In this document: piece by piece, positions 17,057 to 24,694 of the stretch
How the letters are laid out: every line of letters starts with the position of its first letter
How positions within the stretch are numbered: position 1 is the first letter of the stretch
NCBI GenBank assembly: GCA_902826155.1
Contig: CADEDU010000091.1
Coordinates: forward strand, 1-28,673
Length of the DNA: 28,673 nt
DNA from: an uncultured beta proteobacterium
Lineage (GTDB): Bacteria > Pseudomonadota > Gammaproteobacteria > Burkholderiales > SG8-39
Direction of reading: 5' to 3'
Made by a program: the position numbers and the translations under genes
Notes under the pieces: generated by a model
Databases searched by the model: none
What the model was told of the DNA's origin: nothing
Seen by the model: the letters and a program-made list of their open reading frames with translations, nothing else

Positions 17057-17959
17057 ATGCCAGCCGCGCGCTTCGATTACTCGCCGATCATCCAGCGACC
17101 GCCGCTGCGCTGGCCCGGCGATGCGCGCGTAGCGTTGTGGATCGTGCCGAACGTCGAGCACTACGAGTTCGTGCCCGAGCTCATTCGGGTGCGTGATCCG
17201 TGGCCGCGCACGCCACACCCCGACATTCTCAACTACGGCATACGCGAGTACGGCAACCGGGTCGGGTTCTGGCGCCTGCTGGAAGTGCTCGACCGTCACA
17301 AGGTGCGCTGCACCGTGTCGCTCAACTACGCGGTGCTCGAAATGTTTCCCGAAGTCCATCGGGCGATGAACGAGCGCGGCTGGGAATACATGTCGCACGG
17401 CATGTACAACACGCGCTACCACTGGAACCTCGACGAGGACGCCGAGCGCGCCGCCATCGCCGAGTGCGTGGCGCTGCACCACAAGCACACCGGCAAGCCG
17501 CTTGCGGGCTGGTTCTCGCCGGCGGCGTCGTGGACGCTGCGCACGCCCGATCTGGTCGCCGAGGCCGGCATCAAGTACTACTGCGATTTCTACCATGACG
17601 ATCAGCCCACGCCGTTACACGTTCGCCGGGGTCGGCTGATCTCGATCCCCTACACCATGGAGATCAACGATTCGATCGCCTGGCGCCGCCCGGATGAAGG
17701 CGAAGACTTCGCCCGCGCCATTCGCGACGAGTTCGACACGCTGTGGCGCGAAGGGGCCGACCACGGACGCGTGATGTGCATCGCCGTCCACCCGTTCATC
17801 TCCGGGCAGCCGCACCGCATCAGCCACCTCGACGAGGCGTTGGCGTACATCTTCTCGCATGACCAGGTGTGGTGCGCGACCGGCGAGGAGATCGCCGACT
17901 GGTACCTTACGCACTACCTCGATCGACAGCCGCAGACCACACAGCCCACCGCAGATTGA
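17057..17959 (+). CDS. Polysaccharide deacetylase-family (NodB/PuuE-like) hydrolase, copy 1
   Basis: This 300-residue protein has the NodB-homology (beta/alpha)7-barrel fold and is most like the branch that includes the PuuE-type allantoinases. Recognisable segments are LWIVPNVEHYEF (28-38), REYGNRVGFWRLLEVLD (63-79), EYMSHGMYNTRYHW (110-123, His114), GWFSPAASWTLRTPDLVAEAG and YHDDQPTPL. The canonical DD motif of metal-dependent chitooligosaccharide deacetylases is replaced by VEH near residue 33, so this is more probably a C-N hydrolase of a small cyclic or amide substrate. That is inference. The ATG at 17057 has a weak ribosome site. The isochorismatase-type hydrolase follows after 14 bp, forming a two-gene operon. 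A paralogue lies at 23597-24535. Confidence 0.85.
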   Translation: MPAARFDYSPIIQRPPLRWPGDARVALWIVPNVEHYEFVPELIRVRDPWPRTPHPDILNYGIREYGNRVGFWRLLEVLDRHKVRCTVSLNYAVLEMFPEVHRAMNERGWEYMSHGMYNTRYHWNLDEDAERAAIAECVALHHKHTGKPLAGWFSPAASWTLRTPDLVAEAGIKYYCDFYHDDQPTPLHVRRGRLISIPYTMEINDSIAWRRPDEGEDFARAIRDEFDTLWREGADHGRVMCIAVHPFISGQPHRISHLDEALAYIFSHDQVWCATGEEIADWYLTHYLDRQPQTTQPTAD

Positions 17960-17973
17960 AGGAGCCGGACCCC

Positions 17974-18639
17974 ATGGCAGAGAACGACTATATCCGCGCC
18001 TATATGGACGCGCGTCCGATCGATCCCAAGCGCGCCGCGCTGCTGGTGATCGACATGCAGTACGCCACCGGGTCACGCACCGGCGCGCTCGGCAAGCAAC
18101 TCGCTGCACGCGGTTCGAACGTCGCCGCCTATCGGTTCGATCGCATCGAGCGGCTGGTGGTCCCGAATACCAAGCGGCTGCTGGAAACGTTTCGCGGCGC
18201 GCACCGGCCGGTGGTCTACGTCACCATCGGCGCACGCCTGCCCGATGCCTCCGATGCGCCGCCGCACATGCGCAAGCTGTTCCGCGAACTGGAGAACTAC
18301 GCGGGCAGCCGTCAGCACGAGATCATCGACGAATTGAAGCCGCGGCCCGGCGAAATCGTGGTCAACAAGACCTCGATCGGAGCATTCGCCTCCAGCGGAC
18401 TCGACAGCCTGCTGCGAGCGTTCGGTTGCGAGCAGCTCTACTGCGTCGGCGTGTCGACCAACATGTGCGTCGAGACGACCGCGCGTGAAGCGGCCGATCG
18501 AGGCTATCTGGTCACCCTGGTGGAAGATGCTTGCGGCACCACCCACGCCGATCTGCACGAATCGACTATGAAGAACTTCAGCCGTCTGTTCGGCCGGGTG
18601 TGTGCGACCGACGATGTGGTGCGCGAGGTTGGCGGGTAG
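17974..18639 (+). CDS. Isochorismatase-family cysteine hydrolase (amidohydrolase type)
   Basis: The 221-residue soluble enzyme has the full catalytic triad of the cysteine-hydrolase branch: Asp27 in LLVIDMQY, Lys132 in VVNKTSIGAFASSGLD, and Cys165 in GVSTNMCVETTAREAADRGY. It is closest in style to N-carbamoylsarcosine amidase, RutB and nicotinamidase-like enzymes, which release ammonia from amides or ureido groups, rather than to true isochorismatases, which lack the Cys. ATG 17974 follows AAGGAG. It is directly downstream of the NodB/PuuE-like hydrolase and converges on the PotA-like ATPase gene (21 bp between stops). The pairing suggests stepwise hydrolysis of one nitrogenous substrate. The substrate is unknown. 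Confidence 0.92.
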   Translation: MAENDYIRAYMDARPIDPKRAALLVIDMQYATGSRTGALGKQLAARGSNVAAYRFDRIERLVVPNTKRLLETFRGAHRPVVYVTIGARLPDASDAPPHMRKLFRELENYAGSRQHEIIDELKPRPGEIVVNKTSIGAFASSGLDSLLRAFGCEQLYCVGVSTNMCVETTAREAADRGYLVTLVEDACGTTHADLHESTMKNFSRLFGRVCATDDVVREVGG

Positions 18640-18660
18640 CAAGCGGAAACGATTGCCGCA

Positions 18661-19725
18661 TCATGCCGTCAAGCGCACGAGGTGTTCCGCGGGGAACGTG
18701 AGGTGCACCTCGTCGCCGAGCGCGGGCAGACCCTGGCCGGCCGCATCCGTACCGACTACCGACACCGTAATCAGCTGGGTGCCGACGGCCACGTAGAGAT
18801 CAACGGATACGCCCTTGTAGACGATCTCGCGTACCCGTCCGGCAACCCCGGTAGATGCGTCTTGTAACAAGCGAACGTGCTCGGGCCGGATCCCCAGCAC
18901 AACGTTCGCTCCCGCGCTCAGATCGCCCGCAGCCAAGCCGAGCGAGACGCCATCGGCGCACTCGACACTCGCGCGATTCGCGGCGACACCCGATACGCGC
19001 CCCTGGAACACGTTAGCCGCACCGAGAAAAGTCATCACCTCGCGCGAGCGCGGACGCAGGTAGATCGCGGAAGGCTCGCCCAACTCGGCGATCGTGCCGT
19101 CGAACATCACCGCGACGCGATCGGCGAGCGACAACGCCTCCTCCTGATCATGGGTGACGATGATCGTCGTGATCCCCGTTTCCCGCTGGATGCGTTTCAG
19201 CTCGACCTGCATGCCCTCGCGCAGCTTGCGATCGAGTGCGGCGAGCGGCTCATCGAGCAGCAGGATGTCGGGCTGAACGATCAGTGCGCGCGCCAGCGCC
19301 ACGCGCTGACGTTGGCCACCGGATAGCTCCGTGGCGAAGCGCTGTTCCATCCCTTCGAGGCGCACCAACGCCAAGGCACGCTCCACGGCCTGCGCGATCT
19401 CGCGCCTGGCCACACCGCGCATGCGCATCCCGTAGCCGACGTTCTGCGCGACGGTCATGTGCGGAAAGAGCGCGTAGTCCTGGAAGACGAGCCCGAGATT
19501 GCGACGATGAACCGGCTCGCCAAGCACCGAGCGTCCGGCGATGCGGACGTCGCCTGCCGTGGGTCGCACGAATCCGGCCACCGCACGCAATGTCGTCGTC
19601 TTGCCGCAGCCCGACGGTCCAAGCAGTGCCAGGCACTCACCGTCGCGCACGTCCAGCGAGACGCCGCGAAGAATGCGCGAGGCGCCAATCGAGTACGAGA
19701 CGTTGTCGATCTCGAGCCGAGCCAT
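18661..19725 (-). CDS. ABC transporter ATP-binding protein, PotA/CysA-like importer family
   Basis: This 354-residue ATPase drives the importer encoded by the three genes upstream. Walker A is GPSGCGKT (36-43), the Q-loop is VFQDYALFPH, the signature is LSGGQRQRVALARAL, Walker B is ILLLDEPLAALD and the switch His is in IVTHDQEEAL. The C-terminal 120 residues form the TOBE/OB regulatory domain of spermidine/putrescine-, iron- and sulfate-type ATPases (IRPEHVRL). The frame opens at 19803, but ATG 19725 has GGAG about 9 bases upstream and starts at the usual ARLEIDNVSYSIG. It is the last gene of the operon, 115 bp after the second permease, a larger gap than elsewhere in the operon. Confidence 0.93.
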   Translation of the reverse strand: MARLEIDNVSYSIGASRILRGVSLDVRDGECLALLGPSGCGKTTTLRAVAGFVRPTAGDVRIAGRSVLGEPVHRRNLGLVFQDYALFPHMTVAQNVGYGMRMRGVARREIAQAVERALALVRLEGMEQRFATELSGGQRQRVALARALIVQPDILLLDEPLAALDRKLREGMQVELKRIQRETGITTIIVTHDQEEALSLADRVAVMFDGTIAELGEPSAIYLRPRSREVMTFLGAANVFQGRVSGVAANRASVECADGVSLGLAAGDLSAGANVVLGIRPEHVRLLQDASTGVAGRVREIVYKGVSVDLYVAVGTQLITVSVVGTDAAGQGLPALGDEVHLTFPAEHLVRLTA

Positions 19726-19840
19726 CAGCGCGACTCCAACCCATCCGGCGCACACGATGGGTCGCGCAGTCCGGGCGGCTTTGCCGAGGGCGCAATGCGG
19801 CAAGAGGACCTGATACGCGGGTAGAGGATGTGCGGGCGAG

Positions 19841-20635
19841 TCATCGTAGCGACAACGAGATGATCCGATAGCGCCGCTCGACGAACACGATCAAGGCCGC
19901 CACGATCAGCATGTACACGGTTGAAAAGGCCGCGGGCGTCGGGTCGAGATTCTGATTGATGTAGTTGAACAGCTCGATCGGCATGGTCGACAAGTTTCCC
20001 CGCACCAGAAAGATGCTGATCGGGTAGTTGTCGAAACTGATCAGGAACGCGAACAGCCAGCCGCTGATCAGTCCGGCTTTCATCTGCGGCAGCGTCACGG
20101 TTAGAAACGCGCGCCAAGGATTCGCACCCAGGCTCGCCGCGGCTTCCTCGAGCGAGGGGTTGCTCAACGTTAGCGAGGCGACCAGCGTGCGGATTGGGTA
20201 CGCGATCACCAACACGACGTGTCCGATCGCCAGACTGATCCAACTGAATTCGATGCCGAGCAGGATGAAGAACTGAATCAGCGCGATGCCGATCGCCACG
20301 ATCGGAATGGTGATCGGCGAGAGCAGCAGCGCGGTGACGAGCGTCTTGAGCGGGAGCGGGAAACGGACGATCGCAAGAGCCGCACCGATCGCCACGACGG
20401 TCGACACGCTCGCGGCGGTGAAGGCCACCCAGAAACTGTTCAGCACCGCCGGGCCGATCCGGTGAATCCTGCCGATGTTCTCGTACCACTTGAGCGAGAA
20501 GCTCTGCGGCGGAAACTCGATGAAGATGCCCCCGCCGAACGACACGATGGCGGTGAACATCACCGGAAACACCAGGAATGCGAGGGCCGTCCACGCCAGC
20601 CCTTCGACCAGGCGCCGGTAAGCGGCCTCAGACAT
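19841..20635 (-). CDS. ABC transporter permease, PotC-like
   Basis: This 264-residue inner-membrane subunit has about six transmembrane helices and the BPD_transp_1 cytoplasmic EAA loop, here SLEEAAASLGANPWRAFLTVTLPQMKAG. That loop docks onto the ATPase. The N-terminal helix (TALAFLVFPVMFTAIVSF) followed by FPPQSFSLKWYE is typical of PotC/YdcV-type permeases for polyamines and related cationic or organic solutes. Its ATG at 20635 overlaps the end of the first permease by 8 bases, showing translational coupling. Substrate specificity lies with the binding protein and is not known. Confidence 0.93.
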   Translation of the reverse strand: MSEAAYRRLVEGLAWTALAFLVFPVMFTAIVSFGGGIFIEFPPQSFSLKWYENIGRIHRIGPAVLNSFWVAFTAASVSTVVAIGAALAIVRFPLPLKTLVTALLLSPITIPIVAIGIALIQFFILLGIEFSWISLAIGHVVLVIAYPIRTLVASLTLSNPSLEEAAASLGANPWRAFLTVTLPQMKAGLISGWLFAFLISFDNYPISIFLVRGNLSTMPIELFNYINQNLDPTPAAFSTVYMLIVAALIVFVERRYRIISLSLR

Positions 20636-21530
20636 GGACGCGAAACATCTTGCGCACCGTCAGTGTGTAGGCCGCGACGATCGCAAAGGTGATCAGAGTC
20701 AGCGCGATGATGATCGCCGAGCCGAGCGGAAAGTTGAGCTGCACCAGGAACTGCTCGGCGGCCACCTGGGAGATCATCGAATTGGCCGGCGAGCCGAGCA
20801 GAAGCGGCGTCACGAACGCGCTCATGCACAGCGCGAAGGTCAGCATGGTGCCACCGAATATTCCCGGCACCGACAGTGGCAGCACGACGTTGAGCAACGC
20901 GCGCAACGGCGTGGCACCGAGCGATTGCGCCGCCTCGCCTAGCGATGAGGGAATGCGCAACAACGATGCGTAGATCGGCAGGATCATGAACGGCATTGCG
21001 TAGTGCACCAGCGCCACGATGATCGCGACTTCGCTGAACGTGAGGCGTACCGGCGCGTCGATCAGGCCCAGTGCAACGAGCGCCTTGTTCAGCGGCCCCG
21101 CTTCGGCGAGCGTCACCAACCAGCCGTAGTTGCGCACGATCAGGCTCGAGGCCAGTGACAGGAACACGATCACCAGCACCGTCGTACGCAATTTTCGACC
21201 GGCCCAGAGCAACATCAGTGCAATGGGATACGAGATCAGAAAGGTGATCGCGGTGGAGACCGATGCGATGCGCAGCGTGCGCTCGAAACTGCGCAGCGTC
21301 CTGGCGCTTTGCGTCACCTTGCCATACTGCTCCAAGGAGAATGCCGCCTCGTTGCCGCCCTCACCTTTCCACGGGTGCAGGCTCTCCTCGACCATGTAGC
21401 CGAGCGGCACGACAAAGAACACGACGAGGAACACCAGCGCCGGGCCAACGAGCGCCAGCCCGATCAGCCAGCGCGACCTGGCCGCGCCGGTGGCCTCGGC
21501 TCCTCCCACGCGGCCCGCCCAGTCAGGCAA
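20628..21530 (-). CDS. ABC transporter permease, PotB-like
   Basis: This 300-residue inner-membrane protein carries a long first helix (LIGLALVGPALVFLVVFFVVPLGYM), a periplasmic loop, and the EAA motif SLGEAAQSLGATPLRALLNVVLPLSVPG. It is typical of the PotB/YdcU family. The open frame begins with TTG 21530, overlapping the binding-protein stop by 8 bases. GTG 21509 is an alternative start, and neither has a clear Shine-Dalgarno site, which fits coupled translation. Together with the next permease it forms a heterodimeric pore. Confidence 0.92.
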   Translation of the reverse strand: MPDWAGRVGGAEATGAARSRWLIGLALVGPALVFLVVFFVVPLGYMVEESLHPWKGEGGNEAAFSLEQYGKVTQSARTLRSFERTLRIASVSTAITFLISYPIALMLLWAGRKLRTTVLVIVFLSLASSLIVRNYGWLVTLAEAGPLNKALVALGLIDAPVRLTFSEVAIIVALVHYAMPFMILPIYASLLRIPSSLGEAAQSLGATPLRALLNVVLPLSVPGIFGGTMLTFALCMSAFVTPLLLGSPANSMISQVAAEQFLVQLNFPLGSAIIIALTLITFAIVAAYTLTVRKMFRVHV

Positions 21531-22644
21531 ACACGCTGTTCCACATCTCGGTGAGCTTCGGTCGATTCTTGGAGAGGAATTTCCAGTCGGCGTAGGTGAT
21601 GTTGTCGGCCGGCCCGAGCAGTTCGCGCGTGCGCTGCGACGGCGCCACGTCGCGATGGGGCGACACGGCCCGCAGCACCCGATCGATCTTCTCGGAGAAC
21701 TCCTTGGAGAGCGAGAGATTCACGTAACGCTCGGCGAGTTCGACGTTCTTGGCCTTCGCGGGCATGTTCAACCCGACGATCTCGCCGTGCTTGCCCTCGG
21801 TGAGCGACAGTGCCGGCGCGATCGGTGCGCCTTGCTCGATGACCGGGTTGATGAAGATCCCGTAGAACGGGACCAACGGCGTCTGGCCCGACTGCGCCAT
21901 CTGGATCGCCTGGGGCGCCGCGCTATAGACGATCACGCCCTGGTCTTTGAGCTTGGCCAAGTGGCGCACGCCCGCTTCGAGGTCGTACTGTGCATCCTTG
22001 AGCGGCTTGCCGGTGGCGATCTGCGCCGCGGTGGTGATCATGCGAACACCGCTGTTCCAACCGATCGGCGGCAGCGCGATCTTGCCCTTGGCGGGTGCGG
22101 CCCACATCTCGGCCCACGACTTCGGCGCCGCTTTCACCTGGTTCGTGTTGTAGTAAAGCGTGTGCATCGCATCGACCACGCCCGCCGAATAATTGTCGGC
22201 AAGCTTGAACTCGGGCCGGATCGTGGCGAAGTTCGGAATGTTCTTGATGTTGTGCTGGCGCAGCAGACCCTGCTCGGCCGCGAGGAACACGCCGGCTTCG
22301 GAGAACTGCAGCAGGTCGGGCGGATTGTCGGCCTGGGTACGCAGCATCGCGAGCATGTTCGCAGTGACCGACTGCTGCACGTTGACCTTGGCGCCGGTTT
22401 CCTTCTCGAACCGGGGATGGATCTCCTCGATCCACAGCTTGGCGAACAACCCCTGGTTCAGCACGACGTTCAGCGTGCCGGCTGCCCGCGCGCTGGTGGT
22501 CACCCAAGGTGCGCCGCCCGCGATCACCGCTGCCCCGCCCGCTTTCAGGAAATCGCGCCGGCTCACCCAGCCGACCAAATCGCTCGCTGGCCTTGCGCTA
22601 CCCCTTGCGCTACCTCTTGCGCTACCCCTTCGCTGCTCGTTCAC
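21523..22644 (-). CDS. Tat-exported ABC substrate-binding protein, PotD/SBP_bac_8-like
   Basis: This periplasmic protein of about 373 residues captures the ligand for the PotBCA-like permease. A twin-arginine signal, VSRRDFLKAGGAAVIAGG, precedes an A-x-A site at SARA, so export is by Tat in a folded state. The mature part (GTLNVVLNQGLFAKLWIEEIHPRFEKETGAKV) is typical of polyamine-like binding proteins. The open frame extends to 22713. ATG 22650 directly abuts AAAGAGG, whereas GTG 22644 lies 6 bases beyond it, so GTG is preferred; ATG 22650 remains possible. A threefold GSAR repeat lies in the region before the twin arginines. It lies 46 bp downstream of the nitrile hydratase alpha gene on the same strand. 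Confidence 0.92.
   Translation of the reverse strand: MNEQRRGSARGSARGSARPASDLVGWVSRRDFLKAGGAAVIAGGAPWVTTSARAAGTLNVVLNQGLFAKLWIEEIHPRFEKETGAKVNVQQSVTANMLAMLRTQADNPPDLLQFSEAGVFLAAEQGLLRQHNIKNIPNFATIRPEFKLADNYSAGVVDAMHTLYYNTNQVKAAPKSWAEMWAAPAKGKIALPPIGWNSGVRMITTAAQIATGKPLKDAQYDLEAGVRHLAKLKDQGVIVYSAAPQAIQMAQSGQTPLVPFYGIFINPVIEQGAPIAPALSLTEGKHGEIVGLNMPAKAKNVELAERYVNLSLSKEFSEKIDRVLRAVSPHRDVAPSQRTRELLGPADNITYADWKFLSKNRPKLTEMWNSVFA
22593..22628 (-). repeat. Three 12-bp tandem units in the Tat signal n-region of the binding protein
   Basis: TTGCGCTACCCC, TTGCGCTACCTC and TTGCGCTACCCC follow one another at 22593, 22605 and 22617. In the coding sense they read as three successive GSAR units (RGSARGSARGSAR) upstream of the SRRDFLK motif. 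The unit length is a multiple of three, so copy-number change would lengthen or shorten the n-region without a frameshift. Confidence 0.85.
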
Positions 22645-22690
22645 TGTCATCCTCTTTGGTTGATTGGTGGATGTTTCGATCGGGTCGTTG

Positions 22691-23281
22691 CTATGCGCGA
22701 GGCAGCGCGACACCGATCAGGCTGTCGCGCGAGACGATCGCCGCGAGTTGCTCCTCGGTCCAGCCGTCGGTACCGGCGGGGCGCATCGGCAGCACCATGT
22801 AGCGCATGTCGGCGGTGGAGTCGTGCACGCGGATCTCCACGCCGGCGGGCAGCGTCGTGCCGAATTCAGCCAGCACCGCACGCGGCTCGCGCACGACGCG
22901 GCTGCGATACTCGCGGCTCTTGTACCAGTTCGGCGGAATGCCCAGCAGCATGCGCGGATAGCACGAGCACAGCGTGCAGACGACGACGTTATGCATCGCC
23001 GGTGTGTTGGGCAGCACGATCAAGTGCAGCGGCCCCAGTTCCAGCCCGAGTTCGGCGCACGCCGTGCGCGGATCGGCTATCAGGCGCTCGCGATAGGCGG
23101 AATCGACCCACGCCCGCGCCACGACCTTCGAGCCGCGGCGATAGTCGCGCGCGTCCATCGCGGCGATGGTGCGATCGACATCCTCGCGGGTGATATCGCC
23201 ACGCAGGATCAGCAGCTCTTCGACCGCCGCCTGCATGCGCCGGTAGTACCCCATCGAATCTAGATCGACGCGGTCGTTCAT
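22691..23281 (-). CDS. Nitrile hydratase alpha subunit-like protein, cobalt type
   Basis: Nitrile hydratases convert nitriles to amides; related thiocyanate hydrolases release carbonyl sulfide and ammonia. The 196 residues match alpha-subunit length. The metal-binding claw VCTLCSCYP (Cys102, Cys105, Ser106, Cys107) is intact, and the Thr before Leu marks the cobalt rather than the iron class. In the family the two later cysteines are oxidised to sulfinic and sulfenic acids. Surrounding segments NTPAMHNVVVCTLCSC, GIPPNWYKSREYRSRVVREPRAVL and TADMRYMVLPMRPAGTDGWTEEQL are typical. ATG 23281 follows GAGGGG and overlaps the upstream partner gene by 4 bases (ATGA). The substrate is unknown; thiocyanate hydrolase gamma is the main alternative. 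Confidence 0.92.
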   Translation of the reverse strand: MNDRVDLDSMGYYRRMQAAVEELLILRGDITREDVDRTIAAMDARDYRRGSKVVARAWVDSAYRERLIADPRTACAELGLELGPLHLIVLPNTPAMHNVVVCTLCSCYPRMLLGIPPNWYKSREYRSRVVREPRAVLAEFGTTLPAGVEIRVHDSTADMRYMVLPMRPAGTDGWTEEQLAAIVSRDSLIGVALPRA

Positions 23282-23604
23282 GGTTTGTCCCCTCGCTCGC
23301 GCGCCTCGATCTCGGCCATCTTCTGCCCCAGGTCGGACGCGTGGATGATCCCTCGTTGCAGCAGCGTCTGGGTAATGCTGTGCATCCAGCGCTCGTAATA
23401 GCCCAGGCCGTCGTAAGCCACCGGGCCGAGTTCCTCGATATAGCGACGCAACTCGTCGACCGTGATCGACTTGTTGCGATTCCACAGCAGCATCATCAGC
23501 GCATCGACGCGCTTTTCCCACGTCTCGTAGGTGTGCTCGTCGAGGTCGCACTTGCCGGCGCTGCGACCACCCAGATCGTGATAGCGATGACCGGGATCAT
23601 CCAT
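23278..23604 (-). CDS. Nitrile hydratase beta N-terminal-domain protein (ScnB/activator-like), C-terminal domain absent
   Basis: The 108-residue protein corresponds to the N-terminal, helical half of nitrile hydratase beta. HDLGG is at 9-13, a helical WEKRVDALMMLLW segment follows, and GYYERWMHSITQTLLQRGIIHASDL (68-92) matches the conserved YYERW region. The SH3-like C-terminal half of about 100 residues is missing, and no gene for it is seen in the window. Thiocyanate hydrolase splits beta into ScnB and ScnA, and cobalt-type activators (P14K/NhlE) also resemble this domain, so it may be a separate subunit or a maturation factor. ATG 23604 follows AAAGGAG. It overlaps the upstream hydrolase by 8 bases and the alpha gene by 4. 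Confidence 0.85.
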   Translation of the reverse strand: MDDPGHRYHDLGGRSAGKCDLDEHTYETWEKRVDALMMLLWNRNKSITVDELRRYIEELGPVAYDGLGYYERWMHSITQTLLQRGIIHASDLGQKMAEIEARERGDKP

Positions 23605-24535
23605 GGCGCGCTCTCCTTTCGTTCTGCCGACCAACCGCGGCATTGTACGCATCGGCAATCTCGTGCGGCTGCGCGAACCACGCTCCGGGGATCGCCCGCG
23701 CGCGTTCCAGCGCCTCGCGCACGTAGCGGATGCGGCTCGCCATGCCGGCAAGCCACGGGTGCAGGCCGATCGTCATCATCCGCGCGGCGGTCTGCCCTTC
23801 AGCGGACAGTCGCCGGGCCACGTCCGCGATCAAACCAGGGTAGCGCGGCATCGCGACGCGACGGTGCCACAGGAGCTGGACGTCGTCCCACTCGGCGTGA
23901 TTCGGCAGTGACAGCAGCGCGGGCTCAGTTCGCAGCCGGTACGGCTGGTCGTCGTTGGGCCAGTCGATGACGTAGTCGAACCCGGCCTCCGCCAGCAACT
24001 GTGGCGTTCGCATCGATTCGCCGTAGTCCTGCCCGACCCAACCGCGCGGGCGCACTCCGGTTTCGCGCTCGATCGCCGCGGCACTGGCGACGATTGCTTC
24101 GCGCTCCTCGGCTTCGCTCATCGCGCTGGTCAGCATGCGCGTCGCGGCCAGACCATGCCCCAGCGCCTCCACCCGCCGGGTGCGCAGCATTTCCGCCAGC
24201 GCCGGACAGGCTTCGAGCGCCATCGCGTTGACGGGCATTGCCGGACGAATGCCCAGGGCGTCGAGCACTTCGAGAAGCCGAAAGATGCCCACCCTGTTGC
24301 CGTACTCGCGCTGCGTCCAGGTGCGATAGTCGGGGAAGAAGCTGCCGAACTCACCGACCAGCCGCGGGTCGCGGTGCGCATCAGCAGGCGGCTCCAGTTC
24401 CCAATGTTCGACATACACGAGCACGCAGACGGCGAGGTGCGCCCCACCGGGCCATTGCCACGGCGAGCGGGCCGCGATGGGTTCGTAAGCCACCGCAGGT
24501 GACGCGATCGATGCGGGCGGGGCCGGTTGCGGCAT
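23597..24535 (-). CDS. Polysaccharide deacetylase-family (NodB/PuuE-like) hydrolase, copy 2
   Basis: This 312-residue protein is the first gene of the nitrile hydratase-transporter operon and a diverged paralogue of the protein at 17057-17959. Shared landmarks are VCVLVYVEHWEL (37-47), REYGNRVGIFRLLEVLD (76-92), EALGHGLAATRML (123-135, His127), SMRTPQLLAEAGFDY and NDDQPYRL, followed by MMTIGLHPWLAGMASRIRY. The canonical DD metal motif is not seen (VEH instead), and the SHG-x4-H element is only partly kept (GHG without the later His). It may therefore use a PuuE-like, possibly metal-free, mechanism on a cyclic amide or ureide. ATG 24535 is chosen because the 35 residues before it look non-coding; its ribosome site is weak. 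Confidence 0.82.
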   Translation of the reverse strand: MPQPAPPASIASPAVAYEPIAARSPWQWPGGAHLAVCVLVYVEHWELEPPADAHRDPRLVGEFGSFFPDYRTWTQREYGNRVGIFRLLEVLDALGIRPAMPVNAMALEACPALAEMLRTRRVEALGHGLAATRMLTSAMSEAEEREAIVASAAAIERETGVRPRGWVGQDYGESMRTPQLLAEAGFDYVIDWPNDDQPYRLRTEPALLSLPNHAEWDDVQLLWHRRVAMPRYPGLIADVARRLSAEGQTAARMMTIGLHPWLAGMASRIRYVREALERARAIPGAWFAQPHEIADAYNAAVGRQNERRARHG

Positions 24536-24694
24536 GGGGAGAGAGTGCGGGTGCGATGCCAGAAGCGAATCGGATTGCCGAAACGTGCGTGAACCGGTGC
24601 GCGCTGAACCGATGAGCACTGAAGTCGCGCCGCCGAGCACGGTCCGATTTCCGACGCATCATAGCTCGCCGGAACCTGTCATTCGCAACGAGCC

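Noticed and set aside
21490..23193. 567-codon plus-strand open frame opposite the binding protein and nitrile hydratase genes
   Set aside because: It crosses four genuine minus-strand genes that have strong motifs; the translation has no recognisable fold.
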